Below, one piece after another: positions 1 to 7,122 of a stretch of DNA of 64,000 nt (its first letter is position 1; each line of letters opens with the position of its first letter). The position numbers and the translations under genes are program-made. The notes beneath the pieces are model-generated. The model searched no databases and had not been told where the DNA came from. It was given only the letters and a program-made list of their open reading frames with translations. This DNA comes from XN24 sp047921395 (lineage in GTDB: Bacteria; Pseudomonadota; Gammaproteobacteria; Steroidobacterales; XN24), in NCBI GenBank assembly GCA_047921395.1, contig JBLRWH010000006.1:1-64000 (forward strand). Direction: 5' to 3'.

Positions 1-59
1 TTATCCATGAACGGGCTCCATGTCAGGCGGTACGGCTGAGCCCTCATTGTACTAGGGTC

Positions 60-857
60 CTAGAGGCCGAACAGCGCCTCCGCGTTCCGCGTGCTCGCCT
101 CGGCCAATCGCTTCGGTGTCACATCCATAAGGCGTGCAAGCGTATGCAGCACGTGCGGCAGGTGCATCGGCTCGTTGCGTCGCGTGCGCGGCCTCGGCGC
201 CAAGTCCCGGGGCAGGAGGTACGGAGCATCGGTCTCGATCATGACGCGGTCCAGCGGCAGGAAGCGCGCCGCCTCGCGCAGCGCGTCGCCGCGGCGCTCG
301 TCGCAGATCCAGCCGGTGATACCGACATACAGTCCGCGGTCGAGGTAGTCCGCGAGTTCCCCGGGGCCACCGGTGAAGCAATGGGCCACGCCGGCCGGTA
401 ACCTCGGCCCGCACTCGTCGAGGATCGCCAGGAAGCGCTCGTGCGCATCGCGCTGGTGCAGGAATACCGGCAGCCCGCTCTGCATCGCGAGCGCAAGCTG
501 CAAGCGAAACGCCATTTCCTGCGCAGGCCGCGGCGAAAAGTCACGAAAGAAGTCCAGCCCGCATTCACCGACGGCCACGACGCCGGGCTGTGCCGCCAGC
601 GCTGCGAGTGCGGGCAGATGCGCGGCGTCGACTTCCTCGGCATGATGCGGATGGACACCGACGGTGGCGAACAGGCCGGGATCCTCTCGCGCCAGCCCCA
701 GAGCCGCCTCGCTCGAGTGCAGGGTGCTGCCGGTGACGATCATGCGCTCTACGCCGACCGCGCGTGCCCGGGCGATGACCTCGGCACGATCGCTGTCGAA
801 GCTGTCGTGGGCGAGATTGACGCCGATGTCCACGAGCCGGAGGGTGGGGTCGGTCAC
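60..857 (-). CDS. tatD: TatD family metal-dependent hydrolase (DNase)
   Basis: A TIM-barrel metal-dependent hydrolase of the TatD family, typically a cytosolic 3'-5' exonuclease acting in DNA repair or nucleic-acid turnover. The product is about 265 aa, the usual length. Family signatures are visible: VDIGVNL near the N-terminus, TVGVHPHHAEE, VAVGECGLDFFRD, PVFLHQRDAHERF, GVAHCFTGG and the C-terminal MIETDAPYLLPRDL. The start is placed at GTG 857, which has GGAG about 10 nt upstream and lets the protein begin just before the first strand, as in relatives. An in-frame GTG at 908 would add 17 residues and almost abut the WS/DGAT stop. It lies downstream of the acyltransferase gene on the same strand and may be co-transcribed with it. 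Confidence 0.93.
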   Translation of the reverse strand: MTDPTLRLVDIGVNLAHDSFDSDRAEVIARARAVGVERMIVTGSTLHSSEAALGLAREDPGLFATVGVHPHHAEEVDAAHLPALAALAAQPGVVAVGECGLDFFRDFSPRPAQEMAFRLQLALAMQSGLPVFLHQRDAHERFLAILDECGPRLPAGVAHCFTGGPGELADYLDRGLYVGITGWICDERRGDALREAARFLPLDRVMIETDAPYLLPRDLAPRPRTRRNEPMHLPHVLHTLARLMDVTPKRLAEASTRNAEALFGL

Positions 858-909
858 AGCGGCGACTCCGTGGCAGGCATCGGCGGGCAGCGCGACGGTG
901 CGTGGCACC

Positions 910-2478
910 TCAGGCAGGCGCCGACTTGTTGCCGGCCGCTTTTTTCTTCGCCGATTTTTTCACGCCAGGTTTCCTGGCCGCCACCCGGGCCGCCGGCTTC
1001 CTTGCGACGCGCTTGTCGTCGGCCGGCGGCGTCCCGGTGCCGGCGATGGCCCCCGCGGGTCCGGCCGCCGCATGGGGATCCACGTCAGCCGTGGAGGCCA
1101 GCACGGCTTCGACCTCGTGCTCGAGGGCCTCGAGCGCTTCATTGATGTAGGTCCGCATTTCGGGCAGGTGAGGCATCGCCTCGTAGCCGGCGATCATGCC
1201 GAAGAACATTTCGCCGGCATAGCTGAATACGGTGATGTTCATCACCATGTCGGGCGGGATGGTGGAGATTGGGAAAACTTCCTCCAGTCGTGCGCCACGA
1301 AGGTATAGCTTGACCGGTGAGCCGGGCAGGTTGGAAATCAGGATATTGCCGGCCGGCGGCGCGAGGCCGGACACGTGCAGGAGATCACCAAATACCGCAG
1401 CGCCCTGGATCAGTAGCGTGTAGGCCATCACCGTTTCGCGCGACAAGGCGAACAAGGCGTCCTTCATTTCCGCCGTCGAATGATGCACCTCGCGGAGGCG
1501 CTTCAGCGGATTCCGGCTGACCCCGGCAAGGCGTACGGGGATGATGCCGAGGATATTCGTGGACGAGGTTTCACCGTCGCGCCGCAGGCTGACCGGCAGT
1601 TGCGCCACCAGCGGGCTGCGCGGCAGTTCCGCGTGGCGCGCCAGGTAGCGACGCAGCGCGATATCGCAGATGGTCACTACCACATCATTGAGCGTGGTCC
1701 CGGTCGAGCGGGCCACCGCCTTGAGGCGATTGATTTCCAGGCTGCTGCCGGCGATGCGGCGCGCCCGCGTGATGTGGCCGTTCAGCGCCGTACGCGGCGC
1801 CGTGAACGGGACCTCGAGCGGCGACTTGGCGAAGCCGAGGCGATCGAGCGCCATCTTGCCGGCGATGCCTGAAAGCTCCTTGCCCATCACGAGCATGGAC
1901 TTGAGCCCGCCGCCCATGCCGGTGAGCGCGGCCCGGATGTCGCGCTCCGGGTGGTCGCCGATCGTGTCCTCTTTGCCCAGTTCCCAGAACGCGCGTACTA
2001 CGCCGTCGTTCGGGTCGGTGTTCAGCGAACTCATTGCCATGCGCACGAGCGTCGCGCCATCGCAGTACGCATGGTGGATCTTTGTATAGACCGCGAAGCA
2101 ACCGTCATCCAGTCCGTCGATGAAATGCAGCTCCCAGAGTGGATGCTCCCGGTCGAGCATGAATGCATGCAGCCTCGAGGCCAGGTCGGCGAGCTGGCGT
2201 CGACTGCCCGGCGCGGGGAGGGCGGAACGCCGCACGTGGTAGTCAAGGTCGAAGTTCTGGTCCTTCTCCCACTGCGGCCGCCCGCTCAGCGACACCTTGA
2301 GCTGCTGGTTGAATGGCGCCTCGACGCGGTGCTTGCGAAGCTCCCCGATCAGGTCGCCGACGAAATCGCCGGCGTACTCCGCGGGCGGACGAAAAATCTG
2401 CAACGAACCGACATGCCTTGGGCTGTCGGCCGTCTCGGTCAACAGGAAGGCATAGTCGGTGATGGAAATACGGGTCAT
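910..2478 (-). CDS. Wax ester synthase / acyl-CoA:diacylglycerol acyltransferase (WS/DGAT)
   Basis: A 522-aa acyltransferase of the WS/DGAT family, which joins acyl-CoA to fatty alcohols or diacylglycerol to make storage wax esters or triacylglycerols at the inner membrane or lipid inclusions. The catalytic motif HHAYCDG (HHxxxDG) is at residues 135-141. The N-terminal MTRISITDYAFLL, the PLWELHFIDGL block and the C-terminal GNILISNLPGSP block (the N-L-PGP-like family motif) are present. The start is ATG 2478, with GGAG upstream; an earlier in-frame start would add 39 unconserved residues. Unusual is a basic Ala/Lys/Arg tail (about residues 489-522), which resembles histone H1-like tails rather than the family core. 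The gene is divergent from fadH across 121 bp, so lipid storage and fatty-acid degradation face each other. Substrate preference cannot be read from sequence. Confidence 0.93.
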   Translation of the reverse strand: MTRISITDYAFLLTETADSPRHVGSLQIFRPPAEYAGDFVGDLIGELRKHRVEAPFNQQLKVSLSGRPQWEKDQNFDLDYHVRRSALPAPGSRRQLADLASRLHAFMLDREHPLWELHFIDGLDDGCFAVYTKIHHAYCDGATLVRMAMSSLNTDPNDGVVRAFWELGKEDTIGDHPERDIRAALTGMGGGLKSMLVMGKELSGIAGKMALDRLGFAKSPLEVPFTAPRTALNGHITRARRIAGSSLEINRLKAVARSTGTTLNDVVVTICDIALRRYLARHAELPRSPLVAQLPVSLRRDGETSSTNILGIIPVRLAGVSRNPLKRLREVHHSTAEMKDALFALSRETVMAYTLLIQGAAVFGDLLHVSGLAPPAGNILISNLPGSPVKLYLRGARLEEVFPISTIPPDMVMNITVFSYAGEMFFGMIAGYEAMPHLPEMRTYINEALEALEHEVEAVLASTADVDPHAAAGPAGAIAGTGTPPADDKRVARKPAARVAARKPGVKKSAKKKAAGNKSAPA

Positions 2479-2544
2479 ATGCGGGCTCCGCCGTGGAGAG
2501 AATGGTACAACAACGGCCGTGGCGCTTGGTGTGGTGATGGGGCG

Positions 2545-2573
2545 TTGGCCTGGAGCACCGGGGCGGTTATAGT
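2545..2573 (+). promoter_or_regulatory. Predicted sigma70-type promoter for fadH
   Basis: TTGGCC (2545-2550) and TATAGT (2568-2573) are separated by exactly 17 nt, a good match to a housekeeping promoter. Transcription would start near 2580, about 20 nt before the fadH ATG. The spacing and the empty intergenic position support it; activity is inferred. Confidence 0.5.
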
Positions 2574-2599
2574 CGCGGCGGCTTTCCCAGGACACTTCG

Positions 2600-4624
2600 A
2601 TGAACCTTTATCCGCACCTCCTCGCTCCGCTCGACCTCGGCTTCACCACGCTGCCCAACCGCGTGCTGATGGGTTCCATGCACACCGGCCTCGAGGATCG
2701 CGCCGGCAATTACCCCAAGCTCGCGGCCTATCTCGCCGAGCGCGCGGCGGGCGGCGCGGGCCTGATCGTGACGGGGGGCATCGCGCCCAACATCGCTGGC
2801 TGGCTGGCACCATTCGCGGGCAAGCTGTCCGCGCGCCGGGAAGTCCCGCGCCATCGGCTGGTGACGGATGCCGTGCATGCCGCCGGCGGACGCGTATGCA
2901 TGCAGATCCTGCATGCCGGACGATATGCGTACCACCCCCTCGCCGTGGCGCCGTCGCCCCTCAAGTCGCCGATTTCGCCGTTCAAGCCGCGCGGTCTCGG
3001 GGCGCGCGGCGTCGAGGCGCAGATTCGCGCGTTTGCCCGCTGCGCCGCGCTGGCGCGCGACGCGGGCTACGACGGCGTCGAGATCATGGGCTCCGAGGGC
3101 TACCTGATCAACGAGTTCATCGCCGCGCGCACCAATCGCCGCGACGATGCCTGGGGCGGCGACTTCGAGCACCGTTGCCGGTTCCCGATCGAGATCGTGC
3201 GCCGTGTGCGCGAGGCCGTGGGCCCGGACTTCATCATCATCTACCGCCTGTCCGCGCTGGATCTGGTCGACGGAGGCAGCAACTGGGAGGAGGTGACCAG
3301 GCTCGGCCAGGCGGTGGCCGCCGCGGGTGCGACCCTGGTCAACACGGGGATCGGCTGGCACGAGGCGCGCATCCCGACGATCGCCACGCTCGTGCCGCGC
3401 GCGGCCTTCGCCTGGGTCACCGCGCGGCTCCGCGAGGTCCTCCCGGTGCCCGTCGTCGCCACCAACCGCATCAACACGCCGGAAGTCGCGGAGGGCATCC
3501 TGGCGCGTGGCGAGGCCGATATGGTCAGCATGGCGCGGCCGTTCCTGGCCGACCCGGAGTTCGTCCGCAAGGCGGCCGAGGGCCGGGCTGACGAGATCAA
3601 CACCTGCATCGCCTGTAACCAGGCCTGCCTCGATCACACCTTCGCGGGGCGGCGCTCGAGCTGCCTGGTGAACCCGCGCGCCTGCCACGAGACCGAACTC
3701 GTGATTCGCCCCACGACGCGGCCGTTCCGCTTGGCCGTCGTGGGCGGCGGCCCGGCCGGGCTCGCGGCAGCGACCACGGCGGCGGAACGTGGACACGACG
3801 TGACGCTGTTCGAGGCCGCGCCGGAGATCGGCGGCCAGTTCCAGATGGCGCGGCGCGTGCCTGGCAAGGAGGAGTTTTCCGAGACGTTGCGCTATTTCCG
3901 GCGTCGCCTCGAGACGACCGGCGTCTCCGTGCGACTCGGCCACGCCGTGACCGCCGCGGAACTGGCCGACGGCGGCTTCGAACACGTCATCGTCGCCACC
4001 GGCGTGGTCCCGCGCCAGCCACCGATCCCGGGCCTGGAGCTGCCCTCGGTGATGTCCTATATCGACGTCCTGCTCGGGCGGCGCGAGGTCGGCCGCAAGG
4101 TGGCGATCATCGGTGCCGGAGGGATCGGCTTCGACGTCGCGACCTTCCTCGCCCACGGGCGCGAGGACGGCGACCCGGTCGCCGGCTACAACCAGGAATG
4201 GGGCATCGATGCCCAGCTGTCGGCGCGGGCCGGCGTCGAAGGAGTCGAGCCGCATCCCGCGTCCTCGGGGCGTGAGATCTGGCTGTTACAGCGCAAGACC
4301 GGCAAGCCGGGTCGCGGGCTCGGCAAGACCACGGGCTGGGCCCATCGGCTCGGCCTGCAGCGTCGCGGCGTCAACATGCTTGCCGGGGTGAAATACCTCG
4401 GCGTCGAGCCGGGTGGGCTGCGCATTGAGATCGACGGGGCCGAGCGCCTGCTCGAAGTCGACAATGTGATCATATGTGCCGGGCAGGAACCGCTGAAGGG
4501 ACTGGCTGAGGAGCTCGGCAGCAGCGGCGTCGCAGTGAGCCTCGTCGGCGGGGCACTCGAGGCGGCCGAGCTCGACGCCAAGCGTGCCATTGACCAGGCG
4601 ACACGGCTCGCCGCGAGCCTGTGA
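2600..4624 (+). CDS. fadH: NADPH-dependent 2,4-dienoyl-CoA reductase
   Basis: A 674-aa flavin/iron-sulfur enzyme, nearly the length of E. coli FadH, that reduces 2,4-dienoyl-CoA intermediates so that unsaturated fatty acids can enter beta-oxidation. Residues 1-330 form an Old-Yellow-Enzyme-type FMN barrel (LPNRVLMGSMHTGLED, ILHAGRYAYHP, GSEGYLINEFIAARTN, MVSMARPFLADP). Four cysteines in CIACNQACLDHTF and SSCLVNP, at about 335, 338, 342 and 354, have the C-x2-C-x3-C-x11-C spacing of the 4Fe-4S site. The C-terminal half carries dinucleotide-binding motifs VVGGGPAGLAAA (near 383) and AIIGAGGIGFDVA. A Shine-Dalgarno-like AGGA precedes the ATG. The stop overlaps the next start by 4 bp. Related flavin oxidoreductases with other substrates exist, but length and cofactor layout favour FadH. 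Confidence 0.93.
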   Translation: MNLYPHLLAPLDLGFTTLPNRVLMGSMHTGLEDRAGNYPKLAAYLAERAAGGAGLIVTGGIAPNIAGWLAPFAGKLSARREVPRHRLVTDAVHAAGGRVCMQILHAGRYAYHPLAVAPSPLKSPISPFKPRGLGARGVEAQIRAFARCAALARDAGYDGVEIMGSEGYLINEFIAARTNRRDDAWGGDFEHRCRFPIEIVRRVREAVGPDFIIIYRLSALDLVDGGSNWEEVTRLGQAVAAAGATLVNTGIGWHEARIPTIATLVPRAAFAWVTARLREVLPVPVVATNRINTPEVAEGILARGEADMVSMARPFLADPEFVRKAAEGRADEINTCIACNQACLDHTFAGRRSSCLVNPRACHETELVIRPTTRPFRLAVVGGGPAGLAAATTAAERGHDVTLFEAAPEIGGQFQMARRVPGKEEFSETLRYFRRRLETTGVSVRLGHAVTAAELADGGFEHVIVATGVVPRQPPIPGLELPSVMSYIDVLLGRREVGRKVAIIGAGGIGFDVATFLAHGREDGDPVAGYNQEWGIDAQLSARAGVEGVEPHPASSGREIWLLQRKTGKPGRGLGKTTGWAHRLGLQRRGVNMLAGVKYLGVEPGGLRIEIDGAERLLEVDNVIICAGQEPLKGLAEELGSSGVAVSLVGGALEAAELDAKRAIDQATRLAASL

Positions 4625-5361
4625 GTTCGCCGGCCGACCAGCTGGCGCTGTTCGGCAGCGCGGAGGCCGTGGTGGTGCGACGGAGCGCCCGCGCCCGCAG
4701 GCTCGCGCTGCGGGTCTTCCCTCACGGGGTCGTCGAGGTCGTTGCACCGCTGCGCGCCGGCCAGCGCAGCATCGAACAGTTCGTCCATAGCCATGCCGGC
4801 TGGATCGCGAAGACGCGTGGGCATTTTCGCTCCCTCCAGGGTGACGCCGGTTTCGCCCCGCCGCTGGAGATCCGGCTCGCGGCCCTCGACGAGCGCTGGC
4901 AGGTGGAATACTCGCCAGGCAAGGGGCGTCTCGAGGCATCCCCAGGGCCCGGCGGCGGCCGGCTGATCCTGGCCGGCCCCGAGGAGGCGCAGTGGCGCCG
5001 GGACCGGCTGAGGAAATGGCTGATGGGGCGGGCGCGCGACAGCCTGCTGCCCTGGCTCGCGACGGTCGCTGCCGAGGCGGGCCTCGAGTACGGCGGCGCC
5101 ACGGTGCGGCGGCAGCGGTCACGGTGGGGCAGCTGCTCCGCGCGCCGGACGATCAGCCTGAACTGCGCCCTGCTGTTCCTCGAGCCGGCGCTGGTGCGGC
5201 ACCTGTTCCTGCATGAACTCGCGCACACGCGGCACATGAATCATTCAAAGTCTTTCTGGCGCTTCGTCGCCACCCTGCAGCCGGACTACGAATCGCTCGA
5301 GGCCCGGCTGCGCGACGCGTGGCACGCGGTTCCGGCCTGGGTCAGTTACGACGACGTCTAG
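4621..5361 (+). CDS. YgjP-like (DUF45) zinc metallopeptidase
   Basis: A 246-aa protein of the YgjP/DUF45 family, putative zinc-dependent proteases of the SprT-like gluzincin fold. The zinc motif HELAHTRHMNHSKSFW is present: HExxH with the third-ligand region HSxxFW. The preceding WGSCSARRTISLN block is the second hallmark of the family. No signal peptide is seen, so it is probably cytosolic. It starts with GTG inside the fadH stop (4-bp GTGA overlap), suggesting translational coupling to fadH, although no functional link between YgjP proteins and beta-oxidation is known to me. The physiological substrate is unknown. It ends 18 bp before the convergent gene, with no visible terminator. Confidence 0.87.
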   Translation: MSSPADQLALFGSAEAVVVRRSARARRLALRVFPHGVVEVVAPLRAGQRSIEQFVHSHAGWIAKTRGHFRSLQGDAGFAPPLEIRLAALDERWQVEYSPGKGRLEASPGPGGGRLILAGPEEAQWRRDRLRKWLMGRARDSLLPWLATVAAEAGLEYGGATVRRQRSRWGSCSARRTISLNCALLFLEPALVRHLFLHELAHTRHMNHSKSFWRFVATLQPDYESLEARLRDAWHAVPAWVSYDDV

Positions 5362-5379
5362 CCTGGAACGAGGTGCGCT

Positions 5380-7122
5380 CTACGCCTGTGTCCGGCGCCA
5401 ACGATGGCGCCGCTCCAACCACCATGGGAGGCCCGCGGTAATCAGCCAGCCGATAAAGAACGGCCACGGCGAACCCGGCACGGCTGCGCGCTTCGCCGCC
5501 GCACTTGCGTAAGGCTGCGCCTCGAGCAGCCTGGTATCCGCCTGCTGCTGCGCCGCCTCGAGCCCCGGACTGGTGCCGTCGCCACGGACATGGAAATCCA
5601 CCACGTCGTCCCCCTGCACGAGCGCATGCCAGCCGGACTGCGCAGGCCAGTAGCCCGCACAGCCATCCTCGCGCACCACCAGCGCGACGGCTTGCCCCGA
5701 CGGACCACGCACCCGGGCATCCGGAGACAGTCCGCACAGCACGCGTCGCCGGTGGACGCCGGCATCCTTGCCCGGATCGGGTGCCGCCGATTCTCGGGCG
5801 CGGCCCAGCGTTCCCACGACGTCACCCCAGAGCGTGGCATAGGCAGCCTCTTCACCACCGAGCGCCAGGCGATAGCTGTCATCCAGCCACCAGAGGGCGA
5901 TCCGGCCACGGTGCGTGCTGCGCCATAGCGCCAGCGGCTCACCGGTCGCGCTGCGCAGCAGGACGGCGCCGTCCACCGCCGAGACTGACACGGGGCGTCG
6001 CGTCAGGGTGACCGCACCGTTTGCGGCACGACTGGCGTCCGTCCCTTGCGAAAGGCTCGTGCTCAGCGCGTCGAGCTGAGTGTGCTCGACCAGGAATCCC
6101 AACTCGGCCAATGAAGCCCGGTCGGCCTCGTCGAGTGCGTCACCAATGCGCAGCATGACCCCGAGTCCTTCCCGAGCTGCATCCCGGATCAGCGCGCGCT
6201 GCCCGCCATCCAGCGCCCGCCAGACTCGCTCATCGAGCAACAGCAGGTCGGTGTCACGCAGCGTGGCGGCATCGACCGTCGGCTCGGTGCCAAGACTCAC
6301 GCCACGAGTGAGGCGGATGCGCGTCTCGAGGTCGATGCCCGCATCGACCGCCCAGCGGCGCAGGAAACGCAGCTCCGCGCTCGGTGCCCCGGCCAGCAGC
6401 AACACCCGCGGTCGCGCTCCCGGCACGGCCGCAACCGGCAGCGTGGCGCGCTCGATCTCGCGGCCGCCGACTTCGAACACGCGCAGTTCGAACTCGACCG
6501 GGCCCGGGGCGCGAGCGAGGACCGGTAACTCGAAGCCACCGCTATCGTCCAGCAGCGCCTGCCCGACGCGCACGCCGGCCGGATCGCGCAGCTCGACGCG
6601 GCCGCCGGGAAGGGCCGTGACGCGGCCCCGCAAGCTCCAGCGCGTGCCGGCGGTAATGCGCCCGGGCAAGTGGACTTCGGTCAGTCCGGCGGGTGGCGGC
6701 GTGGGCTGGAAACGCACCCCAAAGCCGCGGGCCGCATCGAGATCACGCGGCGTCAATCCTGCGCCCCGGATCTCCAACCGGGTGGCCTCCGGATGGCGGC
6801 GCGACGCGGTGGCCAGGTCGGGAGCGGGCTCACCCACCTGGCCGAGGAACTCCGGCAGCGCGACGACGGTACCTCGCGTCCCGCGGCCGTCGGCGCCAGC
6901 GGTCAGCACGGTCAACACGCCGTCATCACGCGTGGTCTCGGGGGGCAGCAGCGTCCAGTACAAGAACAGGGCGGCACAGCACTGCAGCGCCGCGATCAGG
7001 GCCGCGCGACTCGGCGGGAGCAATCCCGCGTGGGCCCGCAGGCCGAGCCGGACGGTGGCGGCCAGCGCCCCCACGGCCAGTAACGCAGCCAGCAGGGCCG
7101 CCACCGGAAGGCCGGCGTTCAT
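5380..7122 (-). CDS. Membrane protein with GATase-like domain, last gene of the TldD-MoxR cluster
   Basis: A 580-aa protein that I do not recognise by name. It has about two N-terminal membrane segments (residues 4-25 and 38-60), a long extracytoplasmic-looking part and one C-terminal segment (WPFFIGWLITAGLPWW) followed by a short basic tail. The middle (about residues 220-350) begins RPRVLLLAGAPSAELRFLRRW and has alternating hydrophobic strands such as DTDLLLLDE and GLGVMLRIG. This resembles the class I glutamine-amidotransferase-like fold found in other BatA-associated membrane proteins; I see no obvious catalytic Cys-His-Glu triad, so it is probably a non-catalytic version. The ATG overlaps the stop of the preceding gene by 4 bp, so it is the distal gene of the operon. 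It shares the N-terminal MNAGL with that gene, which may be chance. Confidence 0.8.
   Translation of the reverse strand: MNAGLPVAALLAALLAVGALAATVRLGLRAHAGLLPPSRAALIAALQCCAALFLYWTLLPPETTRDDGVLTVLTAGADGRGTRGTVVALPEFLGQVGEPAPDLATASRRHPEATRLEIRGAGLTPRDLDAARGFGVRFQPTPPPAGLTEVHLPGRITAGTRWSLRGRVTALPGGRVELRDPAGVRVGQALLDDSGGFELPVLARAPGPVEFELRVFEVGGREIERATLPVAAVPGARPRVLLLAGAPSAELRFLRRWAVDAGIDLETRIRLTRGVSLGTEPTVDAATLRDTDLLLLDERVWRALDGGQRALIRDAAREGLGVMLRIGDALDEADRASLAELGFLVEHTQLDALSTSLSQGTDASRAANGAVTLTRRPVSVSAVDGAVLLRSATGEPLALWRSTHRGRIALWWLDDSYRLALGGEEAAYATLWGDVVGTLGRARESAAPDPGKDAGVHRRRVLCGLSPDARVRGPSGQAVALVVREDGCAGYWPAQSGWHALVQGDDVVDFHVRGDGTSPGLEAAQQQADTRLLEAQPYASAAAKRAAVPGSPWPFFIGWLITAGLPWWLERRHRWRRTQA

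Noticed and set aside
13..43. Inverted repeat GGGCTC / GAGCCC downstream of tatD
   Set aside because: A 6-bp stem with a 19-nt loop and no T-run; not a convincing terminator, and the first 59 bases hold no supported feature.
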